Position numbers and translations under genes: made by a program. This document shows, piece after piece, positions 9,553 to 17,174 of a stretch of DNA of 64,000 nucleotides (positions are counted from its first letter, which is position 1; each line of letters begins with the position of its first letter). This DNA is from Pseudomonadota bacterium (GTDB lineage Bacteria > Pseudomonadota > Gammaproteobacteria > Steroidobacterales > Steroidobacteraceae): NCBI GenBank assembly GCA_037200975.1, contig JBBCGI010000001.1, forward strand, positions 496,001-560,000. The letters run 5' to 3'. Below the pieces are notes generated by a model. The model was not told where the DNA came from. It was given only the letters and a program-made list of their open reading frames with translations, and did not search any database.

Positions 9553-9575
9553 GCGTCGCAACATTGCTGCGACGC
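9553..9575 (+). other. Hairpin in the phasin 5' leader
   Basis: GCGTCGCA (9553-9560) and TGCGACGC (9568-9575) form a perfect 8-bp stem with a 7-nt loop just after the predicted -10 box and 6 nt before the AGGAG ribosome site. It may stabilise the mRNA, or it may be an operator for a PhaD-like repressor. Neither is proven. Confidence 0.35.
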
Positions 9576-9590
9576 AGCACAGGAGACCCC

Positions 9591-9890
9591 ATGAATTTTC
9601 AGGAAAAAGTGTTGGAAGCGACCGCCGAACTGCGCAGCCGTGCCGCCAAGCGCGTGGAAGGGCTGAAAGGCTCGCTGGCCACGCTGAGCGTGGCGAGCCG
9701 CGAATTCAACAAGGTTGCCCGCCGCCATGTCGCGCGCTTCGTCAAAGAGAACTCGACGATCGCCGTTGCCGCCGGCAAAGACGTCTCCGCCCTGGCGCGT
9801 ACGACCTTCGCCACGCTCGCCAAGCGCCCCGCCGCCAAGACGACCCGCAAGCCGCCAGCGCGCAAGCGTTCGAGCGCCAAAGCCGCCTGA
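9591..9890 (+). CDS. Small phasin-like, Lys/Ala-rich granule protein
   Basis: 99 aa from the ATG at 9591, which follows AGGAG. An upstream in-frame start at 9564 lacks a ribosome site. Residues 1-75 are predicted amphipathic helix (VLEATAELRSRAAKRVEGLKG), and the C-terminal 25 residues are basic and Pro/Ala/Lys-rich (KRPAAKTTRKPPARKRSSAK). That architecture resembles a shortened PhaF, the Pseudomonas phasin with a histone-H1-like DNA-binding tail. The position directly behind phaCZ supports a role in granule coating or segregation. Assignment as PhaF rather than another short phasin is inference. Confidence 0.75.
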   Translation: MNFQEKVLEATAELRSRAAKRVEGLKGSLATLSVASREFNKVARRHVARFVKENSTIAVAAGKDVSALARTTFATLAKRPAAKTTRKPPARKRSSAKAA

Positions 9891-9930
9891 CCGACCCCCC
9901 GTCGCGGGCTGCACAAGTCCGTGACAACCA

Positions 9931-9954
9931 GCGCGCCCCGTCCGCGGGGCGCGC
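9931..9954 (+). terminator. Terminator after the PHA cluster
   Basis: GCGCGCCCCG (9931-9940) pairs with CGGGGCGCGC (9945-9954) around a 4-nt loop, followed by TGTTCT. It is a strong GC hairpin with a short T-rich tail, 41 nt after the phasin stop. Confidence 0.65.
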
Positions 9955-10106
9955 TGTTCTCGCTGGGCATCCCGATTTTTGTTTTCGGTTTTTCCGGCTT
10001 ATTCACAGTCCTGTTACCGCTATCATTTTTTCGATAGCCGGCGCTTTGTTCGCCGCTATACTCCGTTGTCTCGCCAGGACACAGGCAGACAAGTCGAGGA
10101 CTCGTG

Positions 10107-11882
10107 ATGGCCACTGCGCCGCAATCGTTCGCCGCCCTCCCGCAGATTTCCCCCGCAGTCGCCGATTGGGTCGAATCCGTTCGACAGCTAACCACCCCGG
10201 ACAAAATCCAGTGGTGTGATGGCTCCGCCGCCGAATTGGCGCGCCTCAAGCAGACTCTCGAGAAATCCGGCGAGCTCAAGCAGCTCAACCAGAAGACCTT
10301 CCCCGGCTGCCACATCGCGTATTCGCACCCCTCGGACGTGGCGCGCGTCGAACACCTGACCTTCATCTGCACGACGAACCGCGAAGACGCCGGGCCTAAC
10401 AACAACTGGATGGCCCCGGACGCGGCGCGCGCCAAGATGCGCGACCTGTTCAAGGGCTGCATGAAAGGCCGCACTCTCTACGTGGTGCCGTACTGCATGG
10501 GGCCGATCGATTCGCCCTATTCGCGCTGCGGCGTCGAAATCACCGACAGCGCCTACGTCGTCATCAACATGGCGATCATGACGCGTATGGGCCGCACGGC
10601 GCTCGAGCGGATCGCGCGCGACGGCACGTTCGTGAAGGGCCTGCATTCGATCGGCGAGCTCGATCCGAACCGCCGCTTCATCATGCATTTTCCCGAAGAC
10701 CTCTCGATCGAGAGTTTCGGCTCCGGATACGGCGGCAACGCGCTGTTGGGCAAGAAGTGCCATGCGCTGCGCATTGCGAGCTGGCAGGCACGCGACGAGG
10801 GTTGGCTGGCAGAGCACATGCTCATCGTCGGACTCGAAAACCCGCAAGGCGAGACTCACTACATCGCGGCGGCGTTCCCCTCCGCGTGTGGCAAAACCAA
10901 CCTCGCCATGCTCATTCCGCCGGATTCGATGCCGGGCTGGAAGGTCTGGACGGTGGGCGACGACATCGCCTGGCTGCATCCCGGGCCGGACGGCCGGTTG
11001 TATGCGATCAACCCGGAGGCCGGCTATTTCGGGGTCGTGCCCGGCACGAATCGCGCGACCAATCGCAATGCGTTCGACATGATCCACCGCGACACGTTGT
11101 TCACCAACGTCGCGCTCACCGCGGACAACGAGCCGTGGTGGGAAGGGCGCAAACTCAATACCCCCGTGCTCGACTGGCAGGGCAAGCGGTTCGACCCGGC
11201 GAGCGGCGGGGTGTCCGCGCACCCGAATTCGCGGTTCACGGTCTCGGCCACCAACAACCCTATCTACTCTTCGCATAGCGAAGATGCGATGGGCGTGCCG
11301 ATCTCGGCCATCGTGTTCGGCGGCCGGCGCCGCGAAGTGGCGCCGCTCGTATACGAAGCCCGCGACTGGCAACACGGCGTGGTGGTCGGCGCATCCGTGG
11401 CGTCCGAGACCACGGCGGCCGCGACCGGCGCGGTGGGCATCGTGCGACGCGATCCGATGGCGATGAAGCCGTTCGCCGGCTACAACTTCGGCGATTACTG
11501 GGCGCATTGGCTCGAGACGGGCAAACGCCTCAAGAATCCGCCGAAGCTGTTCCACGTCAACTGGTTCCGCCGCGACGCCAGCGGCAAGTTCCTGTGGCCG
11601 GGATTTGGCGACAACCTGCGCGTCATGGAATGGGTGCTCAAGCGCTGCGCCGGACAGGTGGGCGCGGACGAGTCCGCGATTGGTTATCTACCGAAGACGG
11701 CCGACCTCAACCTCAAGGGCGTCGACATCAACGAAGCGACAATGCAGGAATTGCTCGCAGTGACCCCGGACGCCTGGCGGAAGGAAGTCGCTGAAATGCG
11801 CGAGTATCTGAAGGAATTCGGCGCGCGCGCTCCGGCGGAGATGTCCGCGGAGCTCGACGGGATCGAGAAGCGCCTGGGCTAG
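10107..11882 (+). CDS. pckG: Phosphoenolpyruvate carboxykinase (GTP)
   Basis: 591 aa, the usual length for GTP-dependent PEPCK. It converts oxaloacetate plus GTP to phosphoenolpyruvate, the entry to gluconeogenesis. The kinase-1 P-loop with the reactive cysteine is AFPSACGKTNLAM at about residue 258. FGGRRREVAPLVYEA and NWFRRDASGKFLWPGFGDN are family signatures. ATG 10107 is preceded by GAGGA with 8-nt spacing; the adjacent GTG at 10104 is an alternative. It is monocistronic between the PHA terminator and the 71-nt palindrome. A TATACT box at 10057 may be its -10 element. Confidence 0.95.
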   Translation: MATAPQSFAALPQISPAVADWVESVRQLTTPDKIQWCDGSAAELARLKQTLEKSGELKQLNQKTFPGCHIAYSHPSDVARVEHLTFICTTNREDAGPNNNWMAPDAARAKMRDLFKGCMKGRTLYVVPYCMGPIDSPYSRCGVEITDSAYVVINMAIMTRMGRTALERIARDGTFVKGLHSIGELDPNRRFIMHFPEDLSIESFGSGYGGNALLGKKCHALRIASWQARDEGWLAEHMLIVGLENPQGETHYIAAAFPSACGKTNLAMLIPPDSMPGWKVWTVGDDIAWLHPGPDGRLYAINPEAGYFGVVPGTNRATNRNAFDMIHRDTLFTNVALTADNEPWWEGRKLNTPVLDWQGKRFDPASGGVSAHPNSRFTVSATNNPIYSSHSEDAMGVPISAIVFGGRRREVAPLVYEARDWQHGVVVGASVASETTAAATGAVGIVRRDPMAMKPFAGYNFGDYWAHWLETGKRLKNPPKLFHVNWFRRDASGKFLWPGFGDNLRVMEWVLKRCAGQVGADESAIGYLPKTADLNLKGVDINEATMQELLAVTPDAWRKEVAEMREYLKEFGARAPAEMSAELDGIEKRLG

Positions 11883-11883
11883 A

Positions 11884-11954
11884 GTTGGTGTCAGGTGGGA
11901 CTTGCGGGAACTGGCGGCGGCCGCCAGTTCCCGCAAGTCCCACCTGACACCAAC
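11884..11954. repeat. Perfect 71-nt palindrome with 35-bp arms
   Basis: The left arm 11884-11918 is the exact reverse complement of the right arm 11920-11954, with a single G at 11919 between them. It fills almost the whole gap between the convergent pckG and cyclase genes. It can act as a bidirectional terminator, but 35 bp without a mismatch is far more than termination needs. That suggests a REPIN/MITE-like mobile palindrome or recent duplication. No second copy was seen in the window. Confidence 0.85.
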
Positions 11955-11956
11955 CC

Positions 11957-12862
11957 CTACGCTTCTTCGCAGTAGAAGCGGATCGTCAACGGCGAATCGC
12001 GCTCGGGGACCCGGCCGAGACCGATCAATCCTTCGCCCTTGATCTGCACGCTGTCGCGACGTACGAACAATTCTTCGCCGCCTTCTGCCTGCACGAAAGT
12101 CCCGTTGGTGCTCTGATCGATGAGCACGAACTTGTTGCGGTTGATCTCGATACGCGCGTGCAGCCGCGAGATGAGATTGCCGCGGATCACGAGATCGTTG
12201 TCGTCGGCCCTGCCGATCGCGACGTTCGGCCGCTGCTCGGTCAGCATCACCTCACCACCGTCGAACGTGAGCCGCAGGCGCATGGCGCGGCGGCCCTCCG
12301 CGGCGGTGATCGACACGGACGGCAACATGCTGGTGATGTCGTCGGTCTGCCACAACACTTCGAACAAAGTGACTTCGGCACCCTGCCCCTTGAGCGTCGC
12401 GACGTCTATCTGCCGCACCGCCGACTGCCAGTCCGGCGACAGCAACGCGACCATCGCTTCGGTCGTGATGATCTGGCCGGCTTTTGCCTGGCTCGTCATG
12501 CGATTCGCGGTGTGCACCGTCGAACCGAACACGTCCCGATTCTCGACCACCACCGGCCCCGCGTGGCAGCCGATACGGATCGCGACGTGGTGCCCTTCGG
12601 CCGTCAGGTCGGGATTGCCGGTAATGGACTTCTGCATCTTCGCCGCGGCATTCAACGCGTCGTTGGCCACGGCGAATGTGGACATCACTTCATCGCCCAT
12701 CGTCTTGATGACCGTGCCGTGATGCTCTTCGGTCGCCTGCCGCATGATGTCGATGCAGGTCGCCACCACTTCGCGTGCGCGCTGGTCCCCGAGCTCCTCG
12801 TAGAGCCGCGTCGAGCCGACGACGTCGGCAAACACGATGGCGAGTTCGATGTCTTTGGCCAT
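11957..12862 (-). CDS. Class III adenylate/guanylate cyclase with C-terminal FHA domain
   Basis: 301 aa. Residues about 5-170 form a class III cyclase homology domain (FADVVGSTRLYEELGD with a metal-binding Asp, KTMGDEVMSTF, GSTVHTANRM). Residues about 205-290 form an FHA domain (VAIGRADDNDLVIRGN, ISRLHARIE, STNGTF) that binds phosphothreonine. It therefore probably makes cAMP under the influence of a phosphorylated partner. It is soluble, with no membrane segment. The start is ATG 12862; a TTG at 12871 is an in-frame alternative. The gene ends 3 nt from the 71-nt palindrome. Confidence 0.87.
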   Translation of the reverse strand: MAKDIELAIVFADVVGSTRLYEELGDQRAREVVATCIDIMRQATEEHHGTVIKTMGDEVMSTFAVANDALNAAAKMQKSITGNPDLTAEGHHVAIRIGCHAGPVVVENRDVFGSTVHTANRMTSQAKAGQIITTEAMVALLSPDWQSAVRQIDVATLKGQGAEVTLFEVLWQTDDITSMLPSVSITAAEGRRAMRLRLTFDGGEVMLTEQRPNVAIGRADDNDLVIRGNLISRLHARIEINRNKFVLIDQSTNGTFVQAEGGEELFVRRDSVQIKGEGLIGLGRVPERDSPLTIRFYCEEA

Positions 12863-12952
12863 AGGGATCAAATGGATGAACGCGGGCGATTATACGCATA
12901 TGACATAGAATGGCAGCCCATTCCCTGCAGGGTCCTCATGGGCAAAGGCCAC

Positions 12953-14380
12953 ATGACCAAACACAAATCCCGGATTTTGATCGCCTCGCTTCTCGTGTTC
13001 GCCGGCTTCGCGAGCGCGGCTGACAAGCCTCAGGCCTTCTCGCGCGCCGACCTCGCGAGCGCCAATTCCCTGCGAGAAAAAGCCCTCGCGGACACCACGG
13101 CCTATGAACTCGTCGAGTCATTGACCACCGAGGTTGGCCCCCGGCCTGCGGGTTCGCCGGGCGACAAGGCCGCGGTTGCCTGGGGCCTGCGCGAAATGCA
13201 GCGCCTGGGTTTCTCAAATGTGCATGCCGTCCCCGCAGCCGTACCTCATTGGGTGCGTGGCGAGGCGGAATTCTCGGTGCTCGCGCCCTGGCCGCAGGTC
13301 ATGCCCGTACTGGCGCTCGGCGGCAGCGTCGGTACAGGTTCCGAAGGCATCGCAGCCGACGCGGTGATGGTGAAAGATCTCGCGGCCCTGGCCGCGCTGC
13401 CGGCCGGCGCCGTGAAAGGCAAGATCGTCTTCTTCAGCAATCGCATGGAGCGGACGCGCGATGGCGCAGGCTACGGCAAGGCCGTTGCCGTGCGTGCGCT
13501 CGGCCCCTCGGCGGCGGGTGCGCTCGGCGCCATCGGCGTCGTGATCCGCTCGATCAGCACCAGCAACAATCGCCTGCCGCATACCGGCGCCCTTCGATAT
13601 GCCGCGGACCAGCCGCGTATCCCCGCGGTCGCGCTGTCGAACCCGGACGCGGACGCACTGGAGCGGCAATTTGCGAGCGGCAAATCCGTGCGCCTAGCTT
13701 TGAAGAGCAGCTCCCGAGATCTGCCGCTGGAGCAGTCCGCCAATGTCGTGGGCGAAATACCGGGCAGCGACCTCGCCCAGGAAATCGTGATCCTGGGGGC
13801 GCACCTGGACTCCTGGGATCCTGGAGTCGGTGCGATCGACGACGGCGCGGGCGTCGGCATCGTCATGGGCGCGGCCAATGCCATCAAACAGCTGGGGCTC
13901 AAGCCGCGCCGCACGATCCGCGTGCTGCTGTTCGCCAACGAGGAATTCGGCACCTCCGGTTCGAAGGCCTATCTAGAATCGCTCGGTGCGGATGCCGCGA
14001 ACCACGTGTTGGGGCTCGAGTCGGATTTCGGCGTTGGCCCGGTCTGGCGGCTAGCTAGTCGCGTGGATCCGGCGGACCTGCCCGCGGTGGATCAGATCTT
14101 CCGCGCGCTCGCGCCCTTGAAACTGGTGCGCGGCAACAACGAAGGCGCCGGTGGCGCCGATCTCGAAGGCCTCGCCAGGCTCGGCATGCCGATCCTCGAG
14201 CCAACGCTCGATGGCACCCTGTATTTCGACATCCATCACAGCGCCAATGACACGATGTTGCAGGTGGACCCGGCGGCGCTGCGACAGAGCGTCGCGGCCT
14301 ACGCCGTCGCCACCTGGCTGGGCGCGCAGTATTCAGGCACCTGGCAACGCGTGACCACGCCTAAGCCGCCGCGTCGCTGA
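12953..14380 (+). CDS. Exported M28-family metallopeptidase
   Basis: 475 aa with an N-terminal signal peptide (ILIASLLVFAGFASA). The di-zinc M28 ligands are visible: His/Asp in GAHLDSWDPG, Asp in GAIDDGAG, Glu-Glu in ANEEFGTSG, Asp in LESDFG and His in FDIHHSAND. A PA-like insert lies at about residues 100-240. It is likely a periplasmic or secreted aminopeptidase or carboxypeptidase Q type. ATG 12953 has AAAGG at 5-nt spacing; ATG 12938 is an in-frame alternative. The 3' end overlaps the convergent dusA by 20 nt. Confidence 0.88.
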   Translation: MTKHKSRILIASLLVFAGFASAADKPQAFSRADLASANSLREKALADTTAYELVESLTTEVGPRPAGSPGDKAAVAWGLREMQRLGFSNVHAVPAAVPHWVRGEAEFSVLAPWPQVMPVLALGGSVGTGSEGIAADAVMVKDLAALAALPAGAVKGKIVFFSNRMERTRDGAGYGKAVAVRALGPSAAGALGAIGVVIRSISTSNNRLPHTGALRYAADQPRIPAVALSNPDADALERQFASGKSVRLALKSSSRDLPLEQSANVVGEIPGSDLAQEIVILGAHLDSWDPGVGAIDDGAGVGIVMGAANAIKQLGLKPRRTIRVLLFANEEFGTSGSKAYLESLGADAANHVLGLESDFGVGPVWRLASRVDPADLPAVDQIFRALAPLKLVRGNNEGAGGADLEGLARLGMPILEPTLDGTLYFDIHHSANDTMLQVDPAALRQSVAAYAVATWLGAQYSGTWQRVTTPKPPRR

Positions 14381-15446
14381 TCCGCTCGCTGGCTTCACCG
14401 GCCGCCAACAGCAGTTCGGCAGGCGCGTCCGGGGCGCGCGCTCCTTCGGAAAGCCGGCGGCGGAATTCCTTGGCGCCGGGCTGGCCGGCGTACAGGCCCA
14501 ACATGTGCCGCGCGATCCAGCTCAGGCGTTCGCCACGCGCCAATTCGCGCCGCGCGTATGACGTCATCCGCTCCAGCATCTGCAGCCGCGTGGGTGCGGC
14601 TGCGCCACTCGACAGCTCCGAAAGCAGCATCGGGCGATGATAGGCCTCGCGGCCCAGCATCGCGCCGTCCGCCCACTCGAGCTCGCTAACTACCTGCTCC
14701 GCCGTTCGCATGCCGCCGTTGAGCACGACGGGCACGGGCGCGATCCGCTCTTTGAGTTCACGCACCACGTCGTAACGCAGCGGCGGAATCTCGCGGTTGT
14801 CTCGCGGCGACCACGCGCCGAGCACCGCCTTGCGCGCATGCACGATGACCGCATCGCAGCCGGCAGCGACGATACCGTCCACGAATTCATCGAGCGCAGC
14901 CGCTTCGGGCTCGCCAAACCTCGCGGCCGCGGCGCGCGCCGACTCGCGCCGGGATTCGCCGTGTTGTGGCAACTCTGCCGCGTCGACAACGCCGATACGC
15001 AGCTTGACCGTGACCGGGATCGCAACCGCCTCGCGCATCGATTGCACGCACTCGGCCACGAGTTGCGGCCGCAACATCAGGCAGGCGCCGAATGCGCCCG
15101 AATGCACGCGATCGCTGGGGCAGCCGCAGTTGAGGTTGATTTCGTCGTAACCCATCGCGGCGCCGATGCGCGCGGCCTCCGCAAGATCCCTGGGATCGCT
15201 GCCGCCGAGCTGCAGCGCGACGGGATGTTCTTCGGCCTCGAACCGCAGCAGCTTTTCACGGTCACCGCGCAGCACCGCGCCAGTGGTGATCATCTCTGTA
15301 TATAGAAGAGTGTCGGCGGAGAAGCCGCGCAGGAAAAACCGGCAGTGGCGGTCGGTCCAATCCATCATGGGTGCGACCGAGATTCTGCGGTCGAGGGATT
15401 TGCTCGTTTTCTCGACGGAAATGCCTTGTTTTGTAGCGTTTTCCAC
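14361..15446 (-). CDS. dusA: tRNA-dihydrouridine synthase A with element-derived 5' end
   Basis: 361 aa, starting with GTG 15446. The FMN enzyme reduces U20/U20a in tRNA. Motifs are RRISVAPMMDWTD, LNCGCPSDRV (catalytic Cys) and VVLNGGMRT. An insert at about residues 160-185 (ESRRESARAAAARFGEPEAA) is unusual. The first 26 or so codons (up to the MMDWTD core) lie on the island side of the attachment core. The native 5' end (MKLNRRISVAPMM) is stranded at 29896-29942. The integrated element has therefore supplied a new start, promoter and N-terminus and kept the gene whole, as described for dusA-associated integrases. Confidence 0.93.
   Translation of the reverse strand: MENATKQGISVEKTSKSLDRRISVAPMMDWTDRHCRFFLRGFSADTLLYTEMITTGAVLRGDREKLLRFEAEEHPVALQLGGSDPRDLAEAARIGAAMGYDEINLNCGCPSDRVHSGAFGACLMLRPQLVAECVQSMREAVAIPVTVKLRIGVVDAAELPQHGESRRESARAAAARFGEPEAAALDEFVDGIVAAGCDAVIVHARKAVLGAWSPRDNREIPPLRYDVVRELKERIAPVPVVLNGGMRTAEQVVSELEWADGAMLGREAYHRPMLLSELSSGAAAPTRLQMLERMTSYARRELARGERLSWIARHMLGLYAGQPGAKEFRRRLSEGARAPDAPAELLLAAGEASERISDAAA
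15355..15368 (+). repeat. attL core in dusA
   Basis: GTCCAATCCATCAT on the plus strand (ATGATGGATTGGAC in dusA sense, encoding MMDWT). It is identical to 29896-29909. Flanking bases remain similar for about 25 nt because both copies encode the conserved dusA N-terminus, so the true crossover point could be slightly wider. Confidence 0.8.
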
Positions 15447-15498
15447 TTGCGGTGTTTCTGCGGGATTCTTGCGGATTTCGGGGAGTTTACTGGTTGCT

Positions 15499-15547
15499 GA
15501 GGGGACATAAAGGAGACAAGAATGGTTTCCAGACCTCTTGTCCCCTC
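15499..15547. repeat. Left-end 22-nt repeat plus inverted partner (candidate integrase arm site)
   Basis: The 22 nt at 15499-15520 match 29821-29842 at 20 of 22 positions in the same orientation (shared core AAAGGAGACAAG). Within the same stretch GAGGGGACA (15499-15507) pairs with TGTCCCCTC (15539-15547). It lies between attL and the integrase start. Arm-type integrase binding sites or an autoregulatory operator are the likely explanations. Confidence 0.55.
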
Positions 15548-15558
15548 AAAAAACCACC

Positions 15559-16713
15559 ATGCCCACGATCAAAGCACGGAAGCAGGCGAACGGTTCGACG
15601 CGCTACACGGCGGTTGTTCGCCTCCGGCGCGGCACAACGGTGCTGCATCAGGAGAGCCGAACCTTCACCCATCGCACGGCGGCGCTGAGCTGGGCTAGGC
15701 ACCGCGAAGTCGCGCTCGAAGATCCCGCGGAACTGGCCCGCAAGCAGCTCAGCACGCCGACGCTCGCGGAATTGATCCGTTGGTACATCGAGACGTTTGA
15801 GACGATCTCGCGTTGGCAACGGAGCAAGCAGACTCATCTGGAATTCCTGGAGCGCCACTCGCTCGCCAAGACCATTGCACACACCCTCACGGCTGCCGAC
15901 CTCATTCGGCACGTCCAATCGCGTCGTGCAGAGGGCGCCGGCCCGGCGACCGTGATTAACGACCTGATCTGGATCGGCGTCGTTTTGCGAGCCGCCAAGA
16001 GCGTCAAAGAGCTTCCCGTGTGTCCGGAGGTTGTGCAGCAGGCTCGGAGCGCCTGCCGCGAGTTGCGTCTGGTCGGCAAGCCGAAGAAACGCACGCGGCG
16101 GCCGACCGCCGATGAACTCACACTGCTTCGCGAACATTTCAAGAGCCGAGATCGGCGGGCCGAGATTCCCATGCTGGCCGTCATGGAATTCGCCATCGCC
16201 TCTGCGCGGCGGGAGTCGGAAATCTGCCGACTCGAATGGCGCGACAATGATGAGGCCAATCGAACAGCCTTGGTCAGGGACGCGAAGCATCCCACTGGCA
16301 AGGATGGGAATCACCGGCGGTTCAAGTACACGCCTGAGGCTTGGGCACTCGCCGCCGCGCAACCTGAGACGAGCGAGCGCATTTTTCCTTATGACGCCAA
16401 GAGCGTCAGCGCCGCATTCACGCGAGCCTGCCACCTGCTGGGAATTCAGGATCTGCGTTTCCATGATTTGCGGCACGAGGCAACCAGCCGTCTGTTCGAA
16501 CGCGGGTATCAGATCCATGAGGTCGCGCAGTTCACGCTGCATGAGTCCTGGAATGAGCTCAAGCGCTACACGAACCTGAAACCTGAGAATCTGCGGGATA
16601 TCGCCCCGGCGACTGCAAGCAAGCCGCGCGCTAAGCAGCGCAAGTCATCTCGCGCGGCTAACCCGCCTTCTGACGCCGGACATCAATCAGCTCAGCGAGA
16701 TCTGTGGCACTGA
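15559..16713 (+). CDS. Tyrosine recombinase / integrase of the dusA element
   Basis: 384 aa from the ATG at 15559; an in-frame TTG at 15538 lies inside the inverted repeat. The N-terminal half carries an arm-binding/SAM-like region. The C-terminal catalytic domain shows Arg in ASARRESEICRLEW (about residue 217), HDLRHEATS (His-x-x-Arg, about 302), His in LHESWNELKRY, and the nucleophile Tyr of KRYTNL near 336. It catalyses integration and excision at dusA. The product belongs to the short-domain phage-type integrase group. Its 3' end overlaps the convergent prtN-like gene by 56 nt. Confidence 0.92.
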   Translation: MPTIKARKQANGSTRYTAVVRLRRGTTVLHQESRTFTHRTAALSWARHREVALEDPAELARKQLSTPTLAELIRWYIETFETISRWQRSKQTHLEFLERHSLAKTIAHTLTAADLIRHVQSRRAEGAGPATVINDLIWIGVVLRAAKSVKELPVCPEVVQQARSACRELRLVGKPKKRTRRPTADELTLLREHFKSRDRRAEIPMLAVMEFAIASARRESEICRLEWRDNDEANRTALVRDAKHPTGKDGNHRRFKYTPEAWALAAAQPETSERIFPYDAKSVSAAFTRACHLLGIQDLRFHDLRHEATSRLFERGYQIHEVAQFTLHESWNELKRYTNLKPENLRDIAPATASKPRAKQRKSSRAANPPSDAGHQSAQRDLWH

Positions 16714-16888
16714 CGAGCCAGGGCGATTTCTGCCCGCCCAGGCGAAATGCGCGGCAAGGCAGCTGCTTCGCGGGCGCCCGACGTCGGGCTTCAGCGCAGC
16801 TGAGCCCAAAGTATTTCGGCGCTACGCGCTCAAGCGGAATGTTCGCCTCACCGAATTCGGCTAACAACCCGAAGTATGTGCTGTTCAC
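16658..16888 (-). CDS. PrtN-like (pyocin activator family) small DNA-binding protein
   Basis: 76 aa from GTG 16888, with the start chosen because the family begins just before the TYFGLLAEFG motif; an in-frame GTG at 16924 adds 12 residues. Conserved family features are IPLERVAPKYFGLS, EARRRAPAKQLP, FRLGGQKSPWLV and DLAELIDVRR. PrtN activates pyocin genes in Pseudomonas, but small relatives are common beside integrases of mobile elements, where they may act as an excisionase or regulator. It is convergent with, and overlaps the end of, the integrase gene. The role here is inference from position. Confidence 0.75.
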   Translation of the reverse strand: MNSTYFGLLAEFGEANIPLERVAPKYFGLSCAEARRRAPAKQLPCRAFRLGGQKSPWLVSATDLAELIDVRRQKAG

Positions 16889-17174
16889 GACGGTGACCTG
16901 CGGAGTTCCAGCTATGCACCCCACTCTGCACGCGCATTCGAAAGACTTGAAGGTGAGGTTTCGCGCCTTTTTCGCCGCAAACTCGGCCAGATTCCTAACT
17001 GTCTAGCCAACGCTGGCAGGTATCCTTCCAATCCCGCTCCGATGAGTTAGCAAATTCAAACTATTCAAGACTCCCCCTCAACCGATTTGCGCTCACAAAC
17101 CACTAGCGGAGAGAATAGCGCGGCATCGCATCCGGCGATTGCCGCAGAATCAAATACTGATCTCGGGGAAAAGC

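Noticed and set aside
12158-12937. Upstream half of the M28 frame
   Set aside because: It is antisense to the cyclase gene; the signal peptide marks the true start at 12938 or 12953.
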